Assembly (NCBI GenBank): GCA_963681505.1
Contig: OY811972.1
Location: 3,889,332 to 3,953,331, forward strand
DNA: 64,000 nt
From: Eunapius fragilis
Lineage: Eukaryota > Porifera > Demospongiae > Spongillida > Spongillidae
Reading direction: 5' to 3'
How positions within the stretch are numbered: the stretch's first letter is position 1; the number at the start of each line of letters is the position of its first letter. The translations under genes and the position numbers were made by a program. The notes under the pieces are model-generated. The model was not told the DNA's origin and made no database searches. It saw nothing but the letters and a program-made list of their open reading frames with translations. Below are positions 34,810 to 47,422 of the stretch, in pieces.

Positions 34810-35660
34810 ACCAAGTTTTTTACAGTGCACTGCACAATAACAAAAGAACAAAAGGATGGTCGCGCAGCTCTTGTTTGTACGTACGTTTGTACTGCGTACG
34901 TTTGGAAGTACAAACATTCCCTTGTTCCTATAGCCCAGTGAAGTTGGCCGCTAGCGATACTAGTACATGTAGCCCGACCTTCGCGTTTTGGCGGAAGGTA
35001 GGGTATCAAGCTATACGTATACCACGATTTGTATCCATCTGCTAGTACTAGCGCAGGCCTTCGTGAAATTGTATTTTGAATCAAACGAGATCTGTGGTAA
35101 AGAAAAACATGTACATGTAAACGTCTGTCAACAAATCGTATGTATTAGTTGCCAGCTTGAGCATATGCAAATGCACAGATACTGAAGGTCCCCATGGATT
35201 CTGTAGAACTAAGAACACAAATAGCTGAGAAGTCCGGCATTGCGTGCAAAACATAGTATACTAGTTGTCCGGCATCCTGTAAGCTTTTATATCTCAGTAT
35301 ATGTATAAAAATACAACATCAATGTACTTTATTGCAATCCAGCAATCTCATCAACCTCACTGACAATTTGTATAGGCACAAGTTCACATCGACCATATGA
35401 CAAACTACATTGACAATTATACAACCTATCTGCAAACTTAAACAACCATATGACAAGATTGTCATAAACTGCATTGACAATCTTACAGCCTTCCACAACC
35501 ATATGACAAGCTTGTTGATAATATTACAACCAACTGCAACCTATCTGCAACCTTCCACAACCATTAAACAAGCATGTTTATCTTACAAGGTTGTAAACAA
35601 GGTTGCCACAACCATGTGACAGGCTTGTCTCAAGCCGGCCATTTTTATTTGGGTATATTC
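34810..35660. other. No gene recognised
   Basis: A loose TGACAA and AACCATATGACAA-type repeat is visible at 35,390-35,600. No coding homology was found. Confidence 0.5.
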
Positions 35661-35663
35661 TTA

Positions 35664-35985
35664 TGAACACACCAGTCCAGTACATAAAACACACTTGTCC
35701 AGACTTTCTATACACCAGACCAACACACCAGTCCAGTACATACAACACACCAGTCCAGTACATATAACACACCAGTCCAGTACATGCAACACACCAGTCC
35801 AGTACATACAACACACCAGTCCAGTACATACAACACATCAACCCAGTACATACAACACACCAGTCCAGTACATGCAACACACCAGTCCAGTAAATACTAC
35901 ACACCAGTCCAGTACATGCTTGTAACACGCCAGTCCTGTACATTAACAACACGCCAAACCAGCACACACCAGTCCAGTTGGTAGG
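35664..35985. repeat. 22-bp minisatellite
   Basis: About 13 units of ACACCAGTCCAGTACATACA type. Frames on both strands here are artefacts. Confidence 0.92.
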
Positions 35986-36383
35986 AACAGGCATTATCTA
36001 TGTTTTGATATGAAAGCTTTTGCACTTTTGTGGCTGCAGTTTTATAGGATTTGTACAACTTTTTTTCCAAGTTGCCATCATGACCTGTATGCTCCAAATG
36101 CAACCTGGTACACTACCGGCTTGATCAAAGAGAAATTTCGCAGCTCGATCATAGAGAAAATAAAGCATATACATTGGTAACTAAAGAAACCATCAGTGTT
36201 CATAGCAACCGCTATGAAAACTAATAGTTGGCTTAGTCCCAATGTATACGCTTTACTTTCTCTATGAGGGGGGCTGCAAGATTTCTCTATGACCGAGCCA
36301 GTAGTATAGCACACACACACACACATATTCCAGAATAGAGGAGAAACCAATCAAAACAGCTCACAATTTAACATAGATGTAGG

Positions 36384-36950
36384 TCAGAGGTCATCAACAA
36401 TAGTGTCCAGTGCAATTGCTAAGTAGCCCTTGCAGTTTAAGTTAGTGATATCTTCTTTGGATAACCTCAATACATCTGGCAACAGCCTGGTGATCACCAG
36501 TGTTTCAAATTCAGGAGGGCATAATGGCAGATCCCTGCGTGTCTGTGTAGCTAAGTAGTATGCCAGCTCTTGAGCATCCACAGGCTTCATGCATTCCACA
36601 AAAGGCCCACCTATAGAGTACCGAAGTAACGTAGCAACCACACCTGAGTGCAAGTATTACATAGGTGTCCTCCAAGATTGTATAGGTCATTAGGAACATC
36701 ACAGGGACAGTCTGCAGATCTGTTAAATCTAATCCTGTGAGTGTTCCAATGTGCCTTGAACTCGTCCAAGTCGTTTTGATTCAATGGTGCGAAAAAAACC
36801 CTGCTACATGACTATAGGGTCAAATAAAAATTTACATTTTCTGATGACATTAACATTCCATACCGCTGAAGTAGATCATCAGGGTCATACAGGCCATCCT
36901 CAACCAAAGACCGAAAATTTGTAACCAACACAACTGTCACATGCATCCTT
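36384..36950 (-). pseudogene. Integrase-gene C-terminal fragment and an unrecognised terminal frame
   Basis: Around 36,640-36,780 the minus strand encodes NDLDEFKAHWNTHRIRFNRS, then CPCDVPNDLYNLG. This has the sequence character of the C-terminal segment of rve-type transposase genes. An upstream block (36,870-36,950) encodes SLVEDGLYDPDDLLQRYGM. Downstream, frame 36,384-36,653 encodes VDAQELAYYLATQTRRDLPL to a TGA. I cannot identify it. Frame changes suggest decay or introns. Confidence 0.4.
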
Positions 36951-36989
36951 CAAAAGACTGTCACATGCATCCTTCAATAGACTGTCACG

Positions 36990-37610
36990 TGCATCCTTCA
37001 ATCTATGTGCCTTTATGTATTGCAACAAAGCGCACCGTAATTTACCTTCCAGCTTCAGAATCGTTTCCAGAAAAAAATAATACGAGGATCATTATTGGAT
37101 GAGCACACTTTAGCTCACAGAACCTTCCTTGAGAACCTAGGAATAAGGACATACGTATAATGGCTCACAACAAACATCGAGACTTACCCATCAATGCAGG
37201 CATGAATTGGAAAACCGAATGGTTTCAGTTTCCAGCAGGCAGGAGATGGAGAGTTAAAAGGATGAGAGGCTGCCAGAGAAAACGGAGCAGCTGCTAGGTG
37301 TACACTCAAACTGGAGAAGGACTAGTAGTTTACATATCTGTGCTGTTTGTTCGTAATAATCAGGTGCTGGACCAGTCATCATTGGAACATGTTAACATCA
37401 TACCTTGATTTTGTAATACCAATTCCTAGTAAGTTTCATCGATGATGGATATAGAAATTCACAAAATGTTTGCAATGTTTGGGGATATATGTTTTAGTAT
37501 GTGCACATGCGCACTTGGTGTGTATTGTGCTAGAGGAGTGTGCATCGTGTGTGTGATCTTAGCGAGATATCTTGAGCCATCTTTAGACAGTTAGACTCAG
37601 TCAATAGGGG
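36990..37610. other. Flank of gypsy 1, possible 5' LTR
   Basis: The stretch before 37,620 ends GGGGTATCGTAACA, a form common just before the primer-binding site of Ty3/gypsy elements. A matching 3' LTR was not found, so the LTR cannot be delimited. CTGTCACATGCATCCTTCAA repeats three times at 36,938-37,003. Confidence 0.4.
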
Positions 37611-37715
37611 TATCGTAACATGGAGTCAGGAGTGGGATCCTTTCAATAGAGACACAAAGATAATGGAAAAATACCTAGCACCTGAACCCATCGGAGAGGG
37701 AGAATAAAGTGCCTT

Positions 37716-38480
37716 ATGGCAGCGGTTCAAGAGGGAGTTCACACTGTTCCTTACAGCAATAGGCAGGATGAAGCAACCAAACAGACCAAGTTGACCATTT
37801 TCCTGTGCACAGTTGGTCCGAGAGTGAATGACATGTATGAGACGCTGCGCTTTGAGGAAGGCGAAGACAAAACGAAGTGGTCGGTGGTTAGCGGGAAGCT
37901 AGACAATGCGTGTGCCAGGAGGACTAGCAAACATGTGACGTGGGATAAGTTTTTACAGCTACAGCAAGAGCAAGAGCGTGGACAACTTGTGGTAAGTTGC
38001 GAAAACAAGTACGAGACTGTGCCTTTGGGGGGTTGCAAGATGACCTCATTTTGAACGTACTTATCAGGGGTGTCAGTAACGAAAGGATGCGCAGGCAACT
38101 ACTGGAAACAGAGAAGTTTGATTTGCCCAAAGCCATTAGAATGTGTCAGACAATGGAAGCTATGGCAGCAGACCTGCAGTCCTTAGTCGGAAACAGTGGA
38201 GAAAGTAGCAGCTATGGAGTCCCAATCTACTAGAGGGGGAAATGACGGAAAAGACCAGTTTAGTCATTGGAGAAGGAAGCAACAGGACAGTGTGGTAGGC
38301 AAAGCAAGGCAGCCGAGGCAGCAGAGGAATGTAGCTAGTAGAGGAGCAAAAGTCTGCTCCAGGTGTGGCCGCTTGCATCAACCAAGGCAATGCCCTGCTT
38401 ATGGACAGCAGTGTGCCAACTGCGGGGGGGCCTCAATCACTTTGCACATATGTGCACACAAAAAACAGGAACAACTCACC
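37716..38480 (+). pseudogene. Gag of gypsy 1
   Basis: Frames 37,716-38,054, 37,997-38,233 and 38,196-38,483 are parts of one capsid/nucleocapsid gene separated by frameshifts. Capsid-type sequence (DDLILNVLIRGVSNERMRRQ) leads to two zinc knuckles (CSRCGRLHQPRQCPAYGQQC, then CANCGG). These bind genomic RNA in the particle. Confidence 0.75.
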
Positions 38481-41389
38481 TGATAGAGAAGAGCCCAACG
38501 CCGCCTGCATCAGAAGAGGAGGTGTTGCTGATAAAGTTCCAAAAGGTGGGCAGAAAACTACTGGCCAAGGTGCCATTTCAGAGGGAGAAGAAAATCCAGG
38601 TGATAACTTGCCAGCTAGATACCGCCGCATCCTGCAATGTGATGTCCCTAACAGACTATCAGTTGCTGGGTAATCTGCCCAGGAAACAGAGCGAAACAAC
38701 ACTCACCATGTATGATGGTTCGGTCAGTAGTTCTCTAGGCAAGTGCATGGCTTGTGTACAGAATAGGCAAGGAAAGTTGACAGAACTGGAATTTGAGATA
38801 CTAAAAACGAAACACCATACCCTGCTGTCGCTAGACACTTGTTTGAACCTGCAGCTGCTCTCATACGAAGCGGAGTGTGTTAGCTTGGCTGAAGCAGGAG
38901 AGGGGCTAACAAAAGAAAGGATAGTTGAAGACTACAAATATGTCTTTAGCGGGACTGGCTGCCTGGCAGGGGAATACGATATACCGGTGGACAGCGCAAT
39001 ACCAGCAGTGCAGAATAGGCCAAGACGAATTCCACTGACCATGAAAAGGGCAGTTGAAGAGAAACTGAAGGCAATGGAGATGGATGGATGGATTACAAGA
39101 GTAGACACCCCAACAGAGTGGATTAGCAACCTAACGGCTGTCTGGAAAGCCGACAAAGCACAAGTCAGAGTATGCCTGGATCCAGGAGATCTCAATACAG
39201 CAATCAAAAGGAGTCAATTTCAGATGCCAACCATGGATGACGTCCCGCCTTTGTTGAGGGGAGCCAAGATATTCAGTCTTCTGGATGTCAAAGACGGGTT
39301 TATGCACGTTTGTCTCAGTGAACGCTGAAGTTGGCTGACGACTTTCTGGGGACCCGCCTGTAGGTACAGGTGGCTGTGACTACCCTTTGCGATATCCTCA
39401 GCTCCAGAAGAGTTCCAAAGAAGGCTGCAAGCTGCATGTGTAGGTCTTGAGGGGGTAGCAGTGGTTGCAGATGACATACTAATTTATGGAAAGGGAACTG
39501 CCATGGCAGAAGCTCATTGAAGTCACGATGAAGCGTTGGTAGAGCTGTTGAAGAGGGCCAGAGAATGCAACATAAAACTAAACAGAAACAAAATGAGGTT
39601 GCGCATGACAGAGCTATTATATATCGGACACCGGATCTCAGAAAAGGGGATAAGACCTGATCCAGCTAAGGTAACGGCAGTAAAGGGAATGGCTTCTTTG
39701 AATTTCACTACAGATGTCCAAAGGTTTCTGGGCATGTGCAATGATTTGTCATGCTTTGTCCCAAAGCTGTCACAAACTAGTGAACCACTAAGGTGCCTCA
39801 CAGAAAACAATACAGATTTTCGGTGGGGAGCTTCTGAACAAACAGCGTTCGATAAGGTAAAGGAACTCATCAGTGAAGAAATGTTGCTGGCATTCTATGA
39901 TGTAACAAAGCCTGTGATGCAAGCGGAGAAGGTCTAGGGGCAACTTTGCTGCAAGAAGGGCGACCAGTCACCTTGGCATCCAGATCACTTTCAAGAGCTG
40001 AAAAAAATTATGTAGCATTGGAGCTGGAGTGCTTGGCCATAGTGTTCGCTTGCCAAAAGTTTGACCAATACATATATGGTAAGAAAGTTCGAGTAGAAAC
40101 CGATCACAAGCTGCTGGAAACAATCACTCGAAAATCCATCCTGGCAGCCCCACGGCGATTGCAGCGGATGTTGTTGACATTGCAACATTATAACCTGGAT
40201 GTGGTCTACCACCCTGGTAGCCAAAAAGTCATTGCAGATACCTTGTTCCGATTTCTGATAGAAGCTGGAGAGGAGGGGAGATCATCACAGCAAGAGGTTC
40301 TGAACATAGCGGCAATGGAGGAAGAGGCTCAAGAGCTGAGCATAATCAAGGAACAGGAGTTTGTTAGAGTCAAGGATCAAAGATTAGAAGAAGTACAAAG
40401 AGCTGCAACAATTGATCCAGAACAAATAGCGTTGAGCCAGGTGATCAGACATGGGTGGCCCACCAGAATTCGAGAAGTACCAGCAACTGTTCAAAAGTAT
40501 TGGAGGTTTCGAGAGCTACTGGTAATCCAGGATGGAGTCATATACAAAGGAGGGCAAGTAGTAGTGCCTCAAGTACTCCGAGAAGATTATCTAAGGCGAC
40601 TGCACTCCAGCCATATGGGAAGTGAATCAACACTAAGGCGAGCAAAGGATGCAGTCTACTGGCCCATGATGGCAGGGGATATCATCAGAGTGACAAAACA
40701 GTGCCCGATGTGTGAAGAGGATAGTCCAGCACGACCGAGAGACAAATTACTGGTGCACGACATACCAAAGCTACCATGGGCTAAAGTCGGTATGGATTTG
40801 TTTACAGTCAATAGGGAAAGAATACCTCCTCATTGTGGACTATTTGACAGACTTTTTCAAAGTGTGGGAGTTACCAAACACCACAGCAGCAATGGTGGTA
40901 CTTGCAACCAAACAGCAGTTTGCAAGGCATGAGATTCCTGTATTGGTGCATACTGATGGTGGCCCCCAATTCATGTCCCAAGAGTTCAAGTGATTCTCAT
41001 AAACCTGGGAATTTCAGCACTCAGTCTCCTCGCTATATAACAGCAGATCAAATGGCAAAGCCGAATCGGCCGTCAAGATTGCAAAGAGACTGTTCAAAAG
41101 GAGTCAAGACCCCTACCTAGCATTGCTGGAGTGGCATAACACACCGACTATGGGATTCAATGCCAGTCCTGGTCAGCGTTTGTTGGCTAGACGTACCAGA
41201 GGAATAGTGCCTAGCAGCCAGGGGAAGCTGGCGGTGGAACCCCCTCCGGCTGATGTGTGGGAGAGAAAGATAGCTAAACAGCAACAAATGCTCTGGCAAC
41301 GGGACAAGTCACACAGTGACAAACCACTGCAGAGGGGACAACCGGTTTTAGTGCAAGACTTACGAGCCAGGAAGACGCAATGGATTTGA
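38480..41389 (+). pseudogene. Pol of gypsy 1
   Basis: Protease with LDTAASCNVMS (DTA where DTG is usual). RT start at 39,100-39,330 (VRVCLDPGDLNTAIKRS). A YxDD-equivalent VADDILIY near 39,466 sits in a different frame. The thumb is at 39,536-39,937. RNase H (LASRSLSRAEKNYVALELE) is at 39,960-40,250. The integrase zinc-binding HSSHMGSESTLRRA and CPMC lie at 40,600-40,715. The integrase core continues in a shifted frame to VHTDGGPQFMSQEF (40,950-40,993) and KAESAVKIAKRLFKRS. At least four frame breaks are visible. It copied RNA to DNA and integrated it. Confidence 0.8.
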
Positions 41390-41770
41390 GGACGATGTGT
41401 GGACTGGCTCACAGACAGGTCTTATACGGTAGAAGTGGATGGGAAGTTACTGCATCGTAATAGGCAGTTCTGAACCCCTCACAAAATGCACCCAGAGAAG
41501 AGGACGTGCCGAACAAGCAGCACCATCCAGTGAGGAGGTTGTCCTAACTGCTGGTCATGATCAGGAAAGCAACCAACTCCAGCAGAGAAAGTCACCGTAC
41601 CCACCATTCAGGATAGCTCTCCAGTGAGGGATGGATCAGAGCGCAACAGGAAACTCACACCTGCCCCATCAGCCAATCGGAGTATAACACTTAACACCTC
41701 AACCAAGCCAAGTGGAGCTGCTGTAATCAGAGTGCCAACCCAGGTTGAGGTAGACTTACACAGTTTCTAC

Positions 41771-42560
41771 TTTGCCTAGCGCAAGCGAGGCGCCTGCAGA
41801 AAAAACTAATTTATATGCGAGGGGGGGCGGGGCAAAAAACAAAGTGCAAGACACCATCCCCCAACTTTGAAGAGCTCATTGAGAGCATCACAAGTATGCT
41901 ATTATTTTTGCAGGGGGGTATGGGAAAAAAAGTTGAGGTGTCAAAGTTTTTTGGGGGGGGGGGGGGGGGTCTTTGCCTTAAATGATAACTTTTTTTAATG
42001 ACAACATCTTAGTGTCCATAGGTTTTCTATGCGTGCGAAGATATGGTTTAACTTAACTATCTGCCTATCAGCACGATTCTGTATACTATTATTTGAAATT
42101 AGTGAGGGGCAAACTGTATACACATGGTCACAAGGCCGCATCTCACCCTACATATAGTCACCAGGTCACACTCCTCACCCTACACATGGTCACCAGGTCA
42201 ACCCTTCTCCTTACACGTGGTCACACCCCTCTCCTTACACATGGTTCCCAGGAAATATCCCTCTCCTTACACATGGTTACCAGGAAATATCCCTTATCAC
42301 GTGATTGAGGCTAATTTGCAAAACCACACGCTTTCATCATTGAATAACTATTTGCGATCGTTGCAACGCACATCTTCAAATATCACTGATAGACGAGATC
42401 AATCTACGACAGCATCAACAATCCAAGAGTTGCAAAGCGATTGCTGCTAATGTAAAAGCTGGCGCTAGTAGCCAAAAAATAACTACGTTGTTATGACACG
42501 TTATGGAGCAAGTTAATGCGAGAGGAATCGGAATAACTATAACTATTTATAAGCGCGCAA
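41771..42560. other. Spacer with G run and short tandem repeat
   Basis: A G run lies at 41,952-41,969. About seven imperfect ACACATGGTCACCAGG units (24 to 30 bp) cover 42,115-42,300. No gene was seen. Confidence 0.7.
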
Positions 42561-42930
42561 TGCGGCAATGTGTAGTATAGTGTCAGGAGACTCGGAAACC
42601 AAACAAAATTTGGAAACAAATCGACTTCCCGTAACCTGTAGGAAACCAAGCGAACACATCTCGACCGTTGTACAGCTTCCTCCTGCTTTGCTTTCAGTAC
42701 AAGGTTCTGTTGGTTCACCCACAAAAGAGAATAGGCCAACGCTTCATGAAATTCTGCCATTGCTTGGGACGCAGACCGGATATGAGTTAATTTACGGAAC
42801 GGGTTACGAACTAAGTATACGAATACCAGATTTTTGGTATTGGCCAGCGCATACGCACTAACATAGTGGCAATAGGTACCAGGCCGTCTTTTTTCCTAAG
42901 CTTTAATTGACGGCCTGGGGACGAGGCTAC
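42560..42930. mobile_element. Composite element A, second copy (inverted)
   Basis: Contains the same blocks as 5,088-5,690: GGAAACCAAACAAAATTTGG, GACCGGATATGAGTTAATTT and the hairpin end GACGGCCTGGGGACGAGGCT. It has no coding capacity. Confidence 0.7.
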
Positions 42931-43071
42931 CATGGGTGCATTAGAGTTCAGTTACCAAGATAAATGTCATAACAAATATAGTACAAACGATATAGATGAC
43001 CAAACAATACAGTAGTATGAAAGGATCTAGGTGCAGTACAAAATCCATAATGGATGGATAGGCTAGGATTT

Positions 43072-46000
43072 TTAGTGGGGTGACTTAATGTATGTTGACT
43101 CTAGCTGATTCGCGAGGGCAGTGTGGCCAACAGCCTGTGTTCTTAGAACATCTACCATAGTCCTCCATGTGAATGGTCTGGGGCCTTGTCTTTTCCATAT
43201 TGTGAGAACCTCTTCAAATGAACTTTGGCATGCTTTAGATTTCGCTGCATTCTGACTCTGAATTCCATCAAGGATGTCTGATGACAGACCTAACTGGATA
43301 CCAACAGCTCTCCACTCAGCAGGGATCACAGAGGCAACGTCATTCATGAGATCTGCCATATTTGGTGGAGGTCCACTGGTATCTGCATATCATATAATGA
43401 GAGCAGTTATAAATACATGCAATCAACTAGACTAATGGACGACAAATTGATGCAATATTAGACACATGTAAGTTATAATTGTCTGTTTGATACAATATGT
43501 ACATGTATACATATCTTGGTAGTGATTAGATGAGCACAGATAAAAATCTAAATTCACCCAATTATACCACAAATAAGTACATGTACATCCAACATTATAT
43601 ATAACAGACACAAAAATGATGTGATTGCTGAATAATGTACCCCGAAGATGCAAAACTGAAAAGGTTATCAAGACACCCAGCCAAGTACATGTAGTTAATA
43701 CTGACCTGCAATGTTCCTTAATCCAATGAGATCAAACAGTTGTGGCTCCACCTTGATCCATCTGTCCAGCATCACTTTCCTTGTTCCAGTTATGTCGACC
43801 AGTGTGGTTTTCTTGCTTTGGATCTTCTCCTTCAACAGATCAAGCTCAACTGTAGCCTGTGTGTGGTCTGGGGTGGCCTCAGGTGGACATATGATCATAT
43901 CCACCAGGGAAACTGTTGGACAGAACTCTTCACAGGCTTCCTTAATGACTTTAATGATTGATAAAAAATACTCAGGGTCACACCCATCCGAAGTGTCTAT
44001 AATGCATGACAGACATTTGAAGTCATCCTCCACCTTAACTACTGTAGTCACCCCTTCGTTGTTATTCCAACTAATCCCCCTCATCCATACACAACATCTG
44101 CGGTTGTACTGCTTCTGCCCTGCCATCAAGGATGGTTTAACCTGAGGCAGGGCAAAGCCATCTGCTAGCCTTGAGGAAAGAACATGGAGACAGCGTGGTG
44201 AGAAGAACTGATTGCTGTCAGCAGTACATATCAGCCAAAAAAAACCCTTCTGAGGGATGACCACATTGGGAGGCATACCCACATTGACACAAGCTGGGAA
44301 GAAAAGAAGAGGCCCTAGGTCAGTGGAAGATGTGTTGGGAGACCTCTTCCCTGTCATATTGGTGTCTACATTGGTCAGGGTGATGGGAATGCATAGTTCA
44401 AACAACTTGAGAAATTGAACTATCATATCAATGTTGAAAGTTGGTTCAGGGAATCGTTGCTTCAGAACAGCTAAGGGGATCACTCCAGTGTTGCTGGCTA
44501 TGGGGAGGTGTTCCTTGAAGAATGAAGGAGCAAACAAGACTCCATTCACCTTTTCCAGCAATGCCTCAGGACGTACAACTATACAGCTATCTCCTACAGC
44601 ACTCTCCAGGAACACAATAAATCCTTTGTCAGACAAGGTCTTCAGGTGTGGTATGATCTCAGAGGCCTCAGTTGGCAGAACCTTTGGTTCCTCTTTCCTC
44701 AGAAGGGTCATTAGTTGGGAGAGTGTAATGGCATCCAGGTCGGCAGGGACTCTATCATTCAAGAAGGCCAAAGTCACGTGGCTAGTAAGGGATATGGCAG
44801 GACATCTGGAAATGACACCACCATTGGTGTCATTCAGTACTGACATAAACCTCTCTGCCTCCCCTCCATGGAGAGCTGTCCCATTGAGAGCAATGTACCC
44901 AGCAAAGGTGTGCTTCTTGATGGCATCCCTAGCAACCCTCTCTATAGCTACACCTAGGGACTCCAGCTTCCCTCTGTCAGCTATCCCATCAGCATGGGTT
45001 CCTATTACAAGGACGGTGGACTCTTCAGGACACTTATGACAGACATCTCCAACCATTCCACACCAGTAGTATAGTTGTGCAGTGATGTCTTTGAGGTCCA
45101 GGAGCAGGTTCACCAGCAAAAGGAAGGTAGAGGGACTGAGAGACAAGGTCCCTAATATGGCACAGTGACTACTGTAGTATTCGTGGTGGCCAGCCAGGTC
45201 AAAAAGTATCATGTTAGCCTTGGAACTATTGATCCGATGAGGGACTATGCCAGCTGTTAATAGCTTAACAGGACCAGTACTGTTTCCTATCATTGGCTAT
45301 GTACAGAATACGGTTTTATCACTGGCCTTAGACAAAAATGATCAATTATTTAAGCTCAACGATCTACTCTCAATGCAGTACTGCGTTGATTTGTTAAAAC
45401 AGTAGTCTATGGGATTTGATAGATCCTCAGCAACCTTACTCCTGATGCATGCTTTGACAGGCTGCCACTTACTAATAAGACAACTTAGCCTTATATACAA
45501 AAAACAAATAACTATTATTACACTTGGCTACACCTCACACGGCACTTGGCAACACCTCACTGTACAACACAGGGCTACACATTTGGCACTGGACTACGCC
45601 TCACTTGACACTTGGCTACACCTCACTTGACACTTGGCTACACCTCACATGGCACTTTGGCTACACCACATACAACACTGCGCTACACCACACACGACAC
45701 ATGACACTCACTTGACACTGGGATACACCTCACATGACACTTGGCTACACCACACTTGGCACTGGGCTACACCTCCCATGACACTGGGCTACACCTCCCA
45801 TGACACTGGGCTACACCCCACACGACACTGGGTTACACCTCCCATGACACTGGGCAACACCTCCCATGACACTGGGCTACACCTCCCATGACACTAGGCT
45901 ACACCTCACATGGCACTGCCACACCTTACATGACACTGGGCTACACCTCCCATGACACTGGGCTACACCTCACATGGCACTGCCACACCTTACATGACAC

Positions 46001-47261
46001 TGGGCTACACCTCCCATGACACTGGGCTACACCTCCCATGACACTGGGCTACACCTCCATGACACTGGGCTACACCTCCATGACACTGGGCTACACCTCC
46101 CATGACACTGGGCTACACCATACATGACCCTTGGAGACTCTACAAATGACAAAGCACTACCATGGGTTACACCACACATGATCCCAGTCATGTGTGGTGT
46201 AAACTAGTGTTAATAGTGATCTAGCCGAATGTCACTTGTGTACTTGAGTGTCATGTAGGATGTAAAACAGTGTAATATTCAGGGTAACTCAGTGTCATGT
46301 GGTGTAACAAAACAGTGACACTCCCACTAACACAGCATAACCAATACATCTCTAGCAAGACATGGACACTCCCTTAGCAACACACTCCCCTAGTAACATA
46401 GACAAGTCAGAACGGCACCTCCGCATGCTGCCTTGCTTCCACTACCAACAGTGACACTGCCCTGGCAATACACTGACACTCCCCTATTCCTTTGAAGGCA
46501 TAGTTGCAGTCAATTGTAACTGGGTATAACCACGTCTGTCTTGCAACAATAGCAAGATGGGAAGACAATGACACTCCCCAAGCAACAGACATCCCCTAGT
46601 AACAGACATCACTTAGCAACAGACATCCCTTAAAAATATAAATCCCTAAGCAACACTCCCCTAGCAACAGACATCCGTCGCAACAAAATTCCCTTAGCAA
46701 CACACTCCTAAGAAGACAGACACTCCCCTAGATACACATACAACACTTGGCATCACTGCATGGCTTCACATGGTACAGATAACAGATAACATCACACAAC
46801 ACACATACATACCACTCACAATACCAAGTACACATATACTTTTACAAGAGGACATGTTGGTACTCACCTTATCTTCCATAGCCTCACCCCTGCATAGCTC
46901 CATTATCACCTAAGCAGAAGGGATCAGTCAATAATTACCACGCAGGAGTGTTTTAAATGTTGATGCATAGGAGCCATGCCATGCTGGCCACACATCTCTC
47001 CATCACCTGTGCAAGTGTGGTTTTGCCTGCCCCGGTGTTGCCACAGATGATGACTTTACTGAACCTATGAACAGGGAAGTCCTCACAACTAGTGCTATAT
47101 TTCTGGAGTGTGGTGAGTACTCCATAAACTGTAGCCAACATCAGAGGTGTTTGGTGCCTGGAGTTCTGCTTATTCACCTCAATCCCAGGTGTGGACAGGA
47201 GGAGGTTGACACAACTGAGGTGACCATCTTGTGCTGCTATATGCAATGCAGTATCACCATC
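43072..47261 (-). CDS. Ankyrin-Roc-COR-Death domain protein, 3' exons
   Basis: Four minus-strand exons joining in frame: 47,007-47,261, 46,868-46,909, 43,706-45,296 and 43,072-43,382 (stop at 43,072). The first has an ankyrin repeat (DGDTALHIAAQDGHLSCVNL), a second repeat and the P-loop GNTGAGKTTLAQ, ending exactly in the Roc G1 motif. The small exon adds VIMELCRGEAMEDK. The large exon supplies the switch segment ILFDLAGHHEYYSSH, the G4-like VIGTHAD and a COR-like region (about 530 residues). The last encodes a Death domain (IPAEWRAVGIQLGLSSDILD, then ALANQLEST). Such proteins are signalling GTPases thought to act in stress or innate-immune pathways through Death-domain contacts. Upstream ankyrin exons are at 54,608 and 63,063. 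The G3 motif has His where Gln is common (AGHH). Confidence 0.82.
45525..46135. repeat. 22-bp intronic minisatellite
   Basis: About 27 units of CTACACCTCCCATGACACTGGG in the intron before the Roc-COR exon. A looser CCCTAGCAACAGACATC repeat follows at 46,340-46,740. Confidence 0.92.
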
Positions 47262-47296
47262 CTACAGAGGTAAAACATCAATTTCACAATGGACCA

Positions 47297-47395
47297 TGTG
47301 AAATAGCTTACAGCTTAGGCAAAGGTCATCATAATATATGCGCATGCGCAGTACAAGTAATCATCAAGTTCCTACAAATACACAATTATGTCACA
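47297..47395 (-). repeat. 3' LTR of gypsy 2
   Basis: Begins TGTGACATAATTGTG on the element strand and ends TTTCACA. It contains the near-palindrome TGCGCATGCGCA. Confidence 0.9.
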
Positions 47396-47422
47396 ACTCT
47401 CTTTCCAAGTCAGTGATTCTCA

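Larger units (their letters stand above)
37619..41770 (+). mobile_element. Ty3/gypsy retrotransposon 1 (decayed, no 3' LTR seen)
   Basis: An LTR-retrotransposon body in the order gag, protease, reverse transcriptase, RNase H, integrase. TGGAGTCAGGAGTGGGATCC at 37,620 fits the position of a primer-binding site. It lies next to a G run at 41,943 and short tandem repeats. Several frameshifts and stops make it inactive. Confidence 0.85.

Noticed and set aside
37619-41770. Complete LTR pair for gypsy 1
   Set aside because: No direct repeat was found between 37.3-37.6 kb and the 3' flank; only the internal region is supported.
44431-45039. 202-codon plus-strand frame
   Set aside because: Shadow of the Roc-COR exon on the opposite strand.
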